From: Atherinomorus stipes
Lineage: Eukaryota > Chordata > Actinopteri > Atheriniformes > Atherinidae
DNA: 64,000 nt
NCBI GenBank assembly: GCA_023101725.1
Contig: JALJCO010003429.1
Span: 186,001-250,000, forward strand
Direction: 5' to 3'
The notes beneath the pieces are model-generated. The model saw only the letters and a program-made list of their open reading frames with translations. It was not told where the DNA came from and made no database searches. Numbering within the stretch: position 1 is the stretch's first letter; each line of letters begins with the position of its first letter. A program made the translations under genes and the position numbers. Positions 19,111-32,200 of the stretch are shown piece after piece.

Positions 19111-19825
19111 TTAAAACAAATCAACTTTAGCCCAAATAAGAATTGATGTGTTTACATAGATAACAGTTGCCTAACTGAGGAAAGTGACCTTGATCTGGAT
19201 AAACCTCTCTCGTGACTGCAGCGCATCATGCATTTCCATATCAACAGCTAGCATGTTCTTGATCACAATCCAGCATTCATAGAGCATCATCTTGCCAACT
19301 GTCAACATGGGTGATAATATTTCTCTGTCCAAACTGTTCAAGTTTTATGAAGAGAATATAAAAGTCATGAAACCACCAGATGTGATGACTGTGCAAAGTA
19401 ATATGACCAATAATACTGAAGAAGTGCTAATAAAACTTGTGATTTGGCACAAGCAAGTTTTCTCCTGATCAGTGAAGTAGTGGACTTTTGTGCAACTGCA
19501 ATCAAAGTTATACAACGCAGGCTCATCCTTTGTCAACATTTCTAAATGAAACATTTTTGGCTATTTGTTTCAATTTTTTCTTAGAAGATGATGACTAGTT
19601 GTAATAATCACTTTAATTGTTTCTTAACTGCCAGACTTTTTAAAGATCTTAATTACATATGCCACCATTTACCCAGTCTGTACCCCTGCCTGGCCCCTCA
19701 TCAGTAATTTTCCACGCCTGCCCCTGCTTGCGTCTAGAACCCCTAATACACTGCTGTTAATGTTTACATGCTACAAATGAATTTTAAAGAACTAAATTAG
19801 CATGTGTTTTTTGTTCTTTTTACAG

Positions 19826-20430
19826 GAACTCAAGACTTATTTCCCAGCTTTCTCCCGGAGAGACTTCACAAAACCTTTTGGTGTTTTCTTTGATTCATTT
19901 GCACTTGACAGCTCACACCAAGACTCTCACCTGGAGGATAAAGGAGAAGAAAGGCCTCTAAAAACAGAGCCCTGTTTTGATCATGTCTTCTCCATATCTG
20001 TCCAACAGATGATCTTTTTTACTGGAATAGGAGCGTCCAGATGAATGAAGATAGGGTCAAATTTCAGTTTGGAAGAAGAGAATCTACAAATGCTGAATTT
20101 ACAGCATTATAGTCTGTGTTGGAAAATATCTATGGCTTTAAAGTTTGGCATGGGGTCACCGTTTAAAGTGTAAATATGTTTTCTTTGTTTTTTCTCATTC
20201 TTTCAGTGGGTTGCATTCCTGTTTTGTGCAAGAGAAAGGTCTGTGAAGCTACAAAGCTTAAAGTGCACATCAAAGGAGGGAGGTTATTCTCTCAAGCAGA
20301 AGGCACTGCCTGAAACCTCTCATTTGTACACTGTTTTTGATTTTTTTTTTTCTGCTTCATTTTTTCCTCTTTTTATACTTTTTGTTGCTGGAAGCATCAA
20401 ACTTCACAATAAACGGTGCAAGCGAAGGTT
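19826..20430 (+). other. prcd: Candidate terminal 3' UTR exon of prcd (or separate ncRNA)
   Basis: A strong acceptor (TTGTTCTTTTTACAG) ends at 19825. The sequence after it is less AT-rich than its surroundings, is not recognisably repetitive, and ends at AATAAA (20408-20413). prcd exon 2 has a splice donor right after its stop codon and needs a downstream acceptor; this is the best one before fbf1. Frames inside code nothing recognised. The link to prcd is inference and could be a different transcript. Confidence 0.4.
20408..20413 (+). promoter_or_regulatory. Polyadenylation signal AATAAA, candidate prcd 3' end
   Basis: AATAAA about 580 bases after the acceptor of the candidate terminal exon, followed by a T-rich stretch. 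Confidence 0.4.
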
Positions 20431-22739
20431 GAAGTTAATTTGACACTTAGAAAAAAGGAAAGACATTGCAGCTGTTTGCTGGAAAAGTAAATCAGATAAT
20501 ACTGATACTTTTACTGCAGTAATGTTTTAATAATAATCAAAAAAACAGTACAGCTGCAAAGAAAAATTACACCTGCATTACTTATATGTGATAAGAAAGG
20601 AACATGGACAAGTCTCCTTTTTCTTGGATTTTTTTTCAACTTTATTTTACTAATTTTTTTTTTTTTAGTCTACAGTATAGACTGACACAATGTCTTTGGT
20701 TCATACTTATCTATTAATTTCGATCAAGCAATCAAATGATGTCCACTTTAGCTGAGATCATTTAAACAAGAAATATGTGAAAGTAATTTAGCAGAACAAA
20801 TTGAATTGAATTGAATTGAGTTGAATGAACATGAAACACACAGTATAACATACAGTTTTCAAATATATAAAGGCATTAATAATTTAAAAATGCAACAAAG
20901 TGCATTAATCAGATTTGTGAGTTTGTTCATTGAGGAGTTGGACACCCTGATGGATGTTGTCTTCCTTCTCTACTGCAATATCTGTCCTGGGATGATCCAG
21001 TCAAACACATGAAACAGAAATGGATTGGTTAAATCTTGTGACTTGATTTCATAATCTGTTCATAACAAGACATGGTAACAGTTTACACAGGCTGCTCAAT
21101 GATTTCTGATCATCTCCTTGATTTTATTTGCCAAAGGTTGCCACCCCCCCAAAAAAATCCAAAATACAGCAAAATGAAGAAGAAAGAAGGAAAGGGAGGT
21201 GGAGGGGTTGAGAGGTCTGTAAAGAGAAGTTATTAGATTTGAGACAGATTCAATTCTGCTGAGGCAGATCTTAACAGGATCACCTATTAAAATCTGCCCA
21301 ACAGATATTGGCCACCTAAGATATATTGGCCAAAATGTTTTATGGAAAAAAAAACAAACAAAAAATCAACTTATAATCTGCAGCTTATCACCTTTCTTTG
21401 ACCTTGTTTTGTTGTAAAATATTAGCGTTAAGGAAAGATGATCTAGCCTTGTAATGAGAATCTGATGATCACTTTTTCACTGAGATGTGACACTTTAAGA
21501 CTACACATTTAAAACTAAAAGAATGTCATTAAATTTGCCTTCCTACTCATCCCTCCGTTTCACATAGGCTAAATAAATATACATAGATTATGAAATAGTA
21601 TAATAGCAAATGTTACTGTGTATTGCTTTGTTATCAAGGTTGCTAATTCAAACAATTGCAAAAGCTGCAAATGTTAGAGATATCATCACAGGCTGTTTCA
21701 CGTTCCTGTCTGCATATTTACTTAGATGAATTCTGTTTAGAGAGGCTGAACAATCAGGACATATGATTATCTTGTTCCTTTTTATTATGGATGCTCTGTT
21801 CGCTTTACATGAAAATATAAAAGTAAGAAAAGGTGAAGCTGCTTTCTTTTGAACTTTGAGAATACAAATAGATTATCATGGCTATGATTTAGATAATGGG
21901 TCACATAGTTGGGTACCTTTCAAAAGAAGAAAAATGACTATTTTGTGACAGAGGCCTTGAAAGGTAGACAGCTTATTATACAGCTTATACTCATAATAGA
22001 AGATAGAAATGATCACTGCAGTAAAATATGGGCTGAGATAATCTGTTTTTTAAAAGTTAGCTTATACAAGAATACCCCCCCCCCCCCCCCAAAAGTGATG
22101 AAAATGTGAATGTGCCTAATCATTTAAAAACGCCTAAATATTTCCATTGATTCTCTGTTTGTGAGGAGTCAGATGTTTTTGTTGAATGTATGAAAGCAAG
22201 AGGGAGTGTTTTGATTGGAATATAAGTAAAGTGTCCTGATTTCTAAGTAGTTAAACCATGTATTGTGCTAAATATGGCATGTAGCTCCAAGCTGTGAATC
22301 CTACAGCTATGTTTGTCTCATACTGTAAGCCCAGTTAATGAATAAAGCAGTGAAATACATTTCTGTGCCACAGTGTTCTCTAATGACAATTAAGCATATT
22401 TCTGGGATGCACTTGTTTTGGGGATCATATTGGAGGAGCATCAGGGTTACTAAATGGGGTTTTCTTCATTACCACTGACGGGATAGTTCAACATCATCAG
22501 GCGTAGATCTTACAGACATAAACATTGGGGATAAATTATTTAGTTTAATTGTAATTATAGCTAATTCTCTGAGTTCTGATGCCACCTGCTGGTGAAACAA
22601 TCTCGTAAATTTTAAAAAGTAAGCCTCATCAAGAAGGAAGAAATTCCTAACAATATTTGAAATCATAATTTTCTATTTTTAAACACTGTTCTAATCTTAT
22701 AATTCCTTTGAAACGTCGCTCTGTTCAGAGCTTATTAAA
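20431..22739. other. AT-rich spacer between prcd and fbf1
   Basis: No gene is recognised. It holds polyT and polyC runs (15 C at 22076-22090) and a short TTGAA-type tandem at 20802-20825. All open frames are short and without family resemblance. Confidence 0.5.
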
Positions 22740-22781
22740 ACTACCATACCCACAATGCCATGCAGACCGTAAACAGGAAGT
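22740..22781 (+). promoter_or_regulatory. fbf1: ZNF143/Staf-like site and ETS site, fbf1 promoter
   Basis: ACTACCATACCCACAATGCC closely resembles the Staf/ZNF143 consensus ACTACAATTCCCAGAATGC, followed 10 bases on by the ETS core CAGGAAGT. This pair marks many housekeeping and bidirectional vertebrate promoters. It lies about 480 bases before the fbf1 start codon, so the transcription start is probably just downstream, at about 22780-22830. Confidence 0.55.
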
Positions 22782-23240
22782 CTTTAGCCGGTTGGTGATG
22801 GTGTTGATGCCGAAGGAGTCTAGCATAGAAACCCAGAAACTCGTGGGTTCTCGTAGGGGTTATTTAAATTTGACGATGATCAAGAAAATTTAGCCAGATT
22901 TATAAATAAACTAAGGTGTATTTACTAAAGTAAATGCGGTGTAGAATAGCGATGTTACTCATATCACCTTTAGGTTAATTGAAGTCCGCTGAAAAGCCTT
23001 AAAAAAAAGAAAAAAAAAAGAGCTAATATCTCAACACTACTTAATGCTAAATCATGTACCATTTCTCCTGCTTGAATTAAACGTAGCAGCCACAATGGGT
23101 TGGTATTGTTAACATGAAAACTAACGCTAGCTAGTGTAGCGGACTAGTTACCAATGGAGACGGGAGACGCCTAAACAGATTTAGCTAGCTTTAGCTAGCT
23201 GTCTAACCCTAAATCTTAGCGCTACCTACACAGATTCAAC

Positions 23241-26200
23241 ATGGTAAGTCATAGTTCATCATATTAATAATTTTACAGAGATAAAATATTTTTTTACACA
23301 TTAAACAAAATTGTGAGTGTTAAAATAATTGATACTTCCCCTTTTGTGGCTGATTCTGAGTTATACGATTTATTTACAAAGTAGCTCATTATTTTTCTCT
23401 GTTGTTTGCAGGCAACAAAACCAAAGGCTAAAACCTCTGCGAGTAAGTTCAAGCTGTGTTCTTTGAAGACTGTTAAACGAACTTTGATTCTCTGTTATGT
23501 TCTGTTTAAAAAAAAAATCCCTATAATTAGATAAATGTTAAAGTAAATTCAGTAAAGGTGAAATACCCTAATCAGTCATAACATTTAAACGAATTTGAGG
23601 ACACTGCTTTGTGTTTTATTGAAATGTTCTGCTGGGTAAACTTGTGATCTGTTTTTCACATATATGGTACTCTGACATTTTCTACCTACTTTAAGATATT
23701 ATAATATAATATTTTCTATTTTTGTAGCAAAACTGGCGACTTGAATGAAGTAACTTAACATACAGTATCTATGTACTGTATATGCACTAATAAGCCACTT
23801 TACTGGGTACACCTTGCTAGTAGAGAGTCAAACCCCTTTATGCCTTCAGAACTGCTTTCATTAATTCTCCATGGCATAGATTCAACAAGGTGCTGGAAAC
23901 ATTCTTCAGAGTTGTTGTTGCGCCATATTGACATGAAAGCATCACACTGTTGTAGATTTTTCTACTGCACAGCACATCTATGATGAAAACTTATCATGGT
24001 GCCTGTGGAGGCCATGGTACAATAAAATCATTGTCATATTCAAGAGACCAGTTTGAAATGATTTTAATTTTGTGACATGCTGCATTATCAGAATATGGTT
24101 CACTGTGGTCATAAAGGGATAGACATGGTCAGCAACATTACTCAGGTATGCTGTAGTGTCAGAATGATAATCAGTTTGGACTAAAGGGCCAGAAGAGTGT
24201 CAGGAAGAAATCTTTCAGACCATTATACCAGCAATCTTAACCATTGATATGAGGCAGGATAGATTCATGATTTTAACATGCCAAATTGTGAGCTACATGT
24301 TCTTCTACATGTTGTAGCTGAAATGGAGGCTCATCAGACCAGCCAGTGCTTTCCCAATCTCATAATATCTCATTTTGGTAAACCTGTGTGAATTGCAGCC
24401 TCACTCCCCTATTCTTAGCTGACAGGAGTGGCACCCGGGGTGGTCTTCTATTACCGTCGCCTATTTGTTTCCAGATTTGACATGATTCAAAGATGCTATT
24501 CTGTATACCATAGTAGTAGCCAGTGTATATTTTGAGTTAGTGTTGCCTTTCTATGATCCAAGCAGTCTGCTTTTTTTTTTTTCACCTCTGACATGAACAA
24601 GGCTTTTTTTTTTTATCATTTCTTTCTAATTCAGATGCTGTGTTAAAACTTAAGCAAGTTGCTTTGACCATGTCTACACAGCTAAATGCATGGAATGGCT
24701 GCCATGTAATTATATATTTATGTTATTAAGCAATTGAGCAGGTGTGCCCAATGAAGTTGCCAGTGAAAGTACATATTTATAGTTACTCTTCATGTTGCAT
24801 TTTGTTATATAATTATAATGCAAGTTGTGTCTATACAGAAAAAAAAGCATGATCCATACTTTCTAAATCTATTGTTTTCTTTAAGGTCTGTTTGGAGATG
24901 ATGATTTGCTTGAAAGTCTGTTTGATGATGAAAGTAAGTAAGCAAAGTTCTGCAGTTCTATTAGCGTTGACATTAAAATTATATATACCGTTATTGAGAA
25001 TTCTATTGCAAACTGGTATGCATTATTTTCATACATGCACACGTAGTACGGCAAGTTAAATGATCACCATAGAGACGAGCAAACCAGCTGGTTCAGATCA
25101 GCTGGCTAAAACCTGATGATAATCGTGCATTCCATTTCTCTTGACAACGGTTTGTTAGCATAAAAAATAGATTGAGGAAAGTATAAGATAGTTCCTATAC
25201 TTAAACATGTTTAGTGAGTTTAGTAAAAATGAATAAACATTTGTCATAAAATGTTTACTCTGTGGGACCATGGTATAAGCGGAGTAAACAACTGGGATTC
25301 GCCCTTAGTCTCGGGTCGTAGTGTACTACACTCCACGTTGTGCATTAAAACCGTATAATGCACGGCTCCTTGTTGTTTAATCCTTACTGATTGTGATTTT
25401 AACTGTTTTTAGTGTTATAATATATTCATTTACCAAATTACCCACCAGAACCACTTAGATCAAAAGGAAGTCGCAGCAGACCTCTTAATCGGTAAGTTTG
25501 AAGACCCATTTATAAAGTCTCACCTTCCCAATGGCTGTGAGTCACTTTTATTTTTCTATTTGTGATTCCAGCTCATCTGATAATAATAACATGTTCAGCA
25601 TGCTAGCAGAGGAGGTGAAGAAGGATGGCTTGGACTGTGAGGTATGAGGGGAAAAAAGTGTGAAGGATTGCTTTTAGTCTTTTCTTGTTGTCTCATTATT
25701 TTTATTCTCATTCAAGGACTCGGATGTTTCAGCAGCTGATCCCAGTGACGTGCTGAAGAACATGGAGGTAGATCATTATCGAATGAGGAACACAACAGAA
25801 ACAAATGGGAGTGCTGTTGTGCTTCTGCTTTGTTTTAAGTTCACTAACTGCGTCGTCCTTGTGCAGAACATTGATGACATGGAGGCCGACCTTTTTGCAT
25901 CAAAGAAGATGCCCAGCACACCTCCCGCACAAACAAAGTCACTTAATGAGGGTCCAAAGAAGGATTCTGCTGTGTTGGAAAGCAATGCAAATCCAGAGGG
26001 AGCAGGTAATTCAGTCCAGTATAAATAATAATTATTAGCCTCACATTACCACCAGCTTTGAAGTTTACTTTAATTGCAACAATCAGAATTGGCTTTGTGT
26101 CTTTCCTCTCGCTCAGATGAGCCCACAGGAGGAGGGAAGAAGCCAAACTCGCATAACCACAGGACTTTCTTTGGTAAGGGACCCACGTAACACACACACC

Positions 26201-29200
26201 TTAGACTCACCTCACCTTTCTACAGCTTAAACAGAGAGCAGTTTTACTTCTGACTGACTCTGTTTGCTTCTACCAATATTCTGCTCAGACTCAGATGGTG
26301 GTGAAGAGAGTCGTGGACAGACATCCGATACCAAAGGTACAGTCGCCAACGCTTTCCTGTTTAGGTTATAATGAACACAAGCACCGTATATTTGCTTTTA
26401 CCTTACATGCATAATGCCATGCAAATGCTGCAGCTACCCTTAAACCCACATTTATTCAAAATTATATATAGAAGAAAAAAAAAAACAGATGAATACAGAA
26501 AAAAAAAAACTGGCAAAAAAAATAAAAAGACTGGAATAAAATCTAATTCAATTAAATATTAAATAATTTAATAACAGTTAATAAAAAGGATGAATAAATT
26601 ATATCAAAATGAATACATAAATAGGACAAAATAAAAGCAAATAAATAAATTGATTAGATGAACATAAATAAAATGAAGACCAAAACACACTTGAACAGTC
26701 ATTGAAAAAGAAAGTATAAATACATTTTTTAAAGCTAAACATTGTTTATAAAAGCTGAGGGTTTGAACTACCACATGTTTTATTTCATAGTTGTTTCCTC
26801 TGAGGCTAAGTGGACAGAGTAAAAGTTTTAGGAAGTTTAATTTGCAAAGAAAAGTTTTCAGCGCACCAGACAAACGGCCATAAAGAAAAACAAAAAAGAA
26901 AAAGGAGCTCCAGTACACGAGGAGTTGGATGCCGTGCACTAATATTTGTTAGTAGCATCCCTTTTAGCAGCTGTTCCAGCTTTCAGTCAGCTTCCAGATG
27001 TAGAATTTTTAAAGACACAGTAATGATTCATGAGGAACAAGGGATCATGAGTTAAATTATAAAATTATACTCTTCTTCTCCTAAATACAATGTTGGAAGT
27101 AAAGTTTCATTGTCAACTCAAAGCCTAACGGCTTGACAAACCTTTACCTGCCACTGTTTATGATCCTGTATTGTTGGTGTGCAGAAACAGCCTGAAAGTA
27201 ATGAAAAATATCTTATTCCCCTTGAAGATCTACACGACCCCCTGAATGATGTGCTCGATGACTTATTCCCAGACGAAACCAAGCGGGAACCCAAACCTAG
27301 ACAGAACAAAGCTGAAAAATCTGCACCATCCACGTCGTCAGCATCAGCATCTCCCATCTTGAAGAATGAAACGAGTAAGACAAACTTTTTATCCCCATTC
27401 ATTTTCACAGGAAATCACTTTCTGAGCCTGTTTCTTTTTTTTTTTTTTTTTTTTTTTCCAACAGAACAGCCATCAAAGAAAGGTTTGTTGTGTTTTAACG
27501 ATGATGACGACAACCTAATGGGCACTCTCGGATTTGACAGTGATAACGCCAAGCTCAAGAAAAATGAGACTCCGCTTTGGTCTACAAAGGAGAAGTACCA
27601 GCTCTGTTTTCATTTTGTCTTTCTCACTCTCATTGTCGTCCTTATTTATAGCGCTCAAACAATAAATAATTACTGTGTGCCTTGGGCTTTGGTGTGCAGC
27701 TTAAAAACAAAGCCAAACCTTGACAATATTTTACAAGGATAGCTAATCATCTTTGTGTGCTACCATTATTTCTCATTTCTGTTCTTTAATACTTCCAGGA
27801 GTGATGGCTCTCGGAGACCTCGTACTAAAATCGATGATATTCTGGAAAGTCTCTCTTCCACACGTCCCCCAGAGCAGCCGGCCGCAGGTGAGAAGAGGGA
27901 GCAACTTCCATCTCAAGACAAACAGGAGAAGAATCTTGCTGCACAAGGTGAGAGAAAGTCGTGGTTTTGTGTTTATAAAGTGATAAATAAAATACAAAAT
28001 GAAGAATTATGTTTCTACCACCTCCAGAGGAGGACCTTACATTTGGGTCCTATCAGCCCACCCTGGGGTCCACCCATGAGGGTCGCCAGTCCCGCAGACA
28101 GTCTGTCAGGTCCGTCCAACCATCATTGGCTTTTTGTCGTTCTGAATTATAGTATTAATTACCAGATTTTTTTTTTTTCTTACGGTCAGATTTTCTACAG
28201 AGGATATCAGTGTCTCTACCCCAGAGAAAAAATCAAAACCCACCACCCCCACCTCCAGTCGACACGGAAACACAGCCGACTGGCTCGGCCTCAAGACAAA
28301 CAGCGAGCCTGACTATCGAGAGGATGGTCCCAAAGAGATGAAAACCTCAGTAGATTCCCCGAAGGCTCCCGCCTCTCCTCTGTTGGAGAGAAAGCCTTGC
28401 TTGACTGGGAGTCATATGGCATCTGTCGCAAAAATAGCAACAGACACACACGCTGAGGCCAAACCAGAGGTTTCTAAAGGCCAGAGGACAGAGCAGGAGG
28501 AGGATGGGGACTGGTTATCTGGGGCGCTCAGCAGGAAGAAAGCTCTGTCCACATCAAACACAGAGCCAAACACTTCCAAGCATGAGAAGGAAGACGATGA
28601 GTGGTTAGCTGGGGCTCTGAGCAGGAAGAAGATGTTAAAGTCAGAAGAAAAACCTTCAAAGCAGGAGGATTCTTCATGTCTGGGAGAAAAACTTGAGTCA
28701 ACTCTTAGGTATGATACTCCCTTGAACAGGTCACACACTGACAGGAATAAAAGGTTTTTCAGTCGTGAATAATAACGTGATTATCTCTCCAGTATCCAAG
28801 ACAGATCAAAAACTTCCAGAAGCAAAGACGACACGCTTCTGTCTATTAGAGCTACCAGGTAAGTTTTGGGTTTTGTAGATCCAATTAATCCATCTAATAG
28901 AGATACACCAGTCCCATACCCAGATCAGATATCGGCTCTGATATTGACTAATTAGCTGGAACTGATATCAGAGGAATGACACCGATCCAGCATTCCGATC
29001 CAGTCATTTCTTTTTTTATTAATATCACACAACGATTAAGTCACTTCAGTTCTATGTTTACAACGCCAGTTACATCATCACCCAGAGCAGAGAAGTGTTA
29101 TTTATTTTTGCTTCTAATGTGCACTTTATTTGTTAATAAATAATATTAAGTACATTTGTATCTGTTTTAATTTGTTCCCTTTTTTTTTTTTTAAACAAGG

Positions 29201-32200
29201 TTAAATGTTTATGTAAAGCCTGATGCCTTCACTGGGAAGGTATACAGAATGAATGAATATTCATTCAACAGTAGAATCGGATAGGTATCGGGTATTGGCC
29301 GACACGGTCTGGGGCTGTCCGGATCCCATTTTTTTTGCTTCCTATACTGATACCAATACCACAGGTCAAGTATCGGCCGATGCCCGATATAGACACTTAG
29401 CTGTGTTTTGGGTCAAAAGATCATGAACTGATATTGATCTTATTTGGTTTATGTTAGGTATGTGTGTTTTGTGGAACCTCACCTCTAAAAACCCTGGTTT
29501 AACGGGTTAAATTAAATATGTTTATGACAATAAGTGTAAGGAAAAACAGAGCTATTTATTATTTACCATGGATATGATGAATTTTCAGCTTACAAACGTA
29601 ATGATATATGAAATAATTGCAAATAAATTAAGACCCAGTCAGGAAGAAGTGCTTGAAAGAAAAGCTTGGGTGGATTTCAAGGATCAGTGCACCTGGATCG
29701 GCAAATTTTGACCGATTTTTAACCAATATCGACCCGATATCCAATACTGGTATTGGATCAGGACAGCCCTAATATGCTAAGCCCAGGTATCGGTATCGGA
29801 TTGGATCGGTGCATCCCTGCTAAGTATCAGTTTTTCAACCTGCATTTTTCTTTAGCCCTGCAGCTCATTCGACCCCCGTCAGAGAAGAGAGGCGCAAACA
29901 AGGTATTTAAATCTGTCTTTTGATCACCTGCTTAAAAAAGAAAAAAAAAAAGATTAGACTGCTCTACATCCATGTTTTCAAAGTCAGGTGGCAACACTTT
30001 GCTTTCAGCATTCTCACTTTGTAATCGCTTCATGCCTTCGATACAGTAACCCCACCTTTTATCTTGTCATGCTGAAAATCTTCCCTCCTGGCGTCCTCTC
30101 ATAGATTCCATTAATTTCCCTGCAACTCCACCACTGTCTCCTTACACCGCCAACACATCTACTCCCACAGCCCAGCATTCTCCTCCCTCTACTTCAGTAT
30201 TCCCCTCACCAACTGCAGTCTACTCTGAACAAACTCATAGTCAGTTTCATCCCTCAGATTCACCTGCTCAGGTTACTAGCCCCTTGCCAGAATCTTCTGC
30301 TAGCATTAGTTACCCTCAGCCTCAGTCCAGACCCCCCCACTTATCATCCATTAAGGAATCCGGTGGGTTAACGGAGCCCAGTCAGGCTTCTGATGAAACC
30401 CTGCAGCAGCCACCATTGCCCAGCGCTTTGTCTGCTATACAGTCTGGCACATTGTGGCGTATGTATTCACAGGGACCCCAGTGATGAATGACTAACTTTT
30501 CTCTCTGTTTTCATATCCTTAAATGAATATTGATGCTCATTTACCTCCTTGCAGATCCACATCAAAGTCAAACGCAGAGCACATCAGTCCAACAGGTACT
30601 GCTACCATTACCAAAGAAAGACCTTAACTTCATAAGTAATGATGCAACCTTTTTAAAATCCTTTGCCTTCTTCTGAACAGGTGGCATACACAGCAGACAG
30701 CGCGCAGAAGCCGCTGCTACAACAGCAGGTGAAGACCTACTTACTGTTCTCAACCTAAGGATATTTTCATCAGATTCACCTCGTTTGTTCTTGGTTTTTA
30801 CTTCTCCTTTTCCAAAGATGTTGCAGTGTCAGCCGCTGGGTCTAGGAGGTGTTGCTGATGCTGGGAACCAGCAGGGGCTTAAAGACTATCAACAACCTGG
30901 AGATTATCAAGCTTTACAGGCCCGCATCGTCCAGTTAGAGGGGCAGGTGTGTGGTGATGCTGATACCTAGATTTTTTTAACCCTTTTCTAAGGACATATT
31001 TTGATTTATTTTGCGACTTTGATGAACCTCTCAGCTTAAAACATATGTGTCATCATCTAGGCGAAGATACTACAGCTGGAGCGAGATCAAAGCCAGATGA
31101 TGCTAGAGAGCATCCAGCAGCGGCATAAACAGGATATGGAGCTTATGGAGAGCACACACAAGTAGTTCATGCCTAGACGACACAAATGTGCAGCATCCGT
31201 GTGCATATGCCCACATGTTTAATACTTCGGTGTAGATTATGTGAAACTGTATGCTTAAGTGTCTCTGTGTGTTTTCAGGGCTCGTGTGAAGCTGCTGGAG
31301 GAGTCAGCTGGCCAGAAGGACACACGAGCGCGGCTCGAGTATGAAGACCTAATGGAACGGATGGCTACATTAACACGATCGGCCGAGGAGGAACGCTCAG
31401 CGCTGCAGGCGCAGTACCATCGGAAACTGGCCCAGGCTCAGGAGGACAGAGACCGCGAGGTGGAGAGACTTCGAGATCTTCAGAGGTAAAGCTGGGAGAG
31501 TTTTATTGAACAAAACATTGAGTCAAAACTGTACTGATATGTACAGTCGTCCTCAAAATTATTCACACCCTCCAATTAAAGAAAAGGCTAAATTCACAAT
31601 ATTAATTCAAATAACAAGAAACTAATAATAAATAAAAATGTACAAAATTATAATTTAGTGAAATAAAATGTTGCTTTTAAAGTGTGGTCGGAAATAATAA
31701 TAATAAAAAAAAAAAACTGTCCCACACACATAAGAACATCTTTCCCATAAACATTGGACCAACATACGTGTCAGCAGGTTAAGAAGTATTTTTGAACATT
31801 ACAGAAAACACCTGATTGCAGTGATTGCCTCGAAGAGTTGCTCAACATTTTAGCTTCTGAGCCCCATCATGCTTGTTTACTTGTTTTATTTTTTGTGTGT
31901 TTGTTTTTAATATTTCTTTCAAACCACAATTCAAAATCAATGTCATAGAATATTTATTTATCATTACCTTTGTCAATTTCATCTTATTTTACTGACAGCT
32001 GATTTTTTTTCCTTATTTAATTTGAGGGTTTGAATCATTTTGAGGACGACTGTATATTTAATTTGTGTTTTCCTGCTCAGAAAATCTATCTTAGAGATGA
32101 AGAAAGATCATGAAGATCAGCTCCAGAGATTGAAGAGACTGAAGGATGAGGAGATTGATGCTGTTACAAGTGCAACATCTCAGACCAGGTGAGTCGGTAT

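Larger units (their letters stand above)
11456..19825. other. Transposon-rich spacer or prcd 3' UTR intron
   Basis: No protein gene is recognised. The stretch near 11760-12090 contains wording familiar from a teleost DNA transposon family (for example ATGTTGTGGAGGAATTTTGG followed by TTTGACTAGGC), here without clear ends. A fragment near 12990-13190 is also repeat-like. Further on lie a SINE, a minisatellite, a hAT element, a TTAA element and a common teleost repeat, listed separately. About 14800-17640 is AT-rich unique-looking sequence in which I see nothing. Confidence 0.5.
23241..27947 (+). other. fbf1: fbf1 exons 1-12: acidic N-terminal region
   Basis: Exons: 23241-23243, 23412-23442, 24886-24933, 25449-25491, 25572-25641, 25717-25767, 25867-26005, 26117-26173, 26289-26336, 27185-27374, 27465-27594, 27799-27947. 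The protein opens MATKPKAKTSA and then has repeated short acidic modules of the DD-LLESLFDDE, IDDMEADLFASKK, DLHDPLNDVLDDLF and KIDDILESL type. These resemble the human repeats (MDADILGLKK, LEDPLRGLL, TLDELLG). Exon 9 ends in phase 1, but exon 10 reads in phase 0. The intron between them (26337-27184) has AT-rich low-complexity DNA and may hide an exon. Confidence 0.8.
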
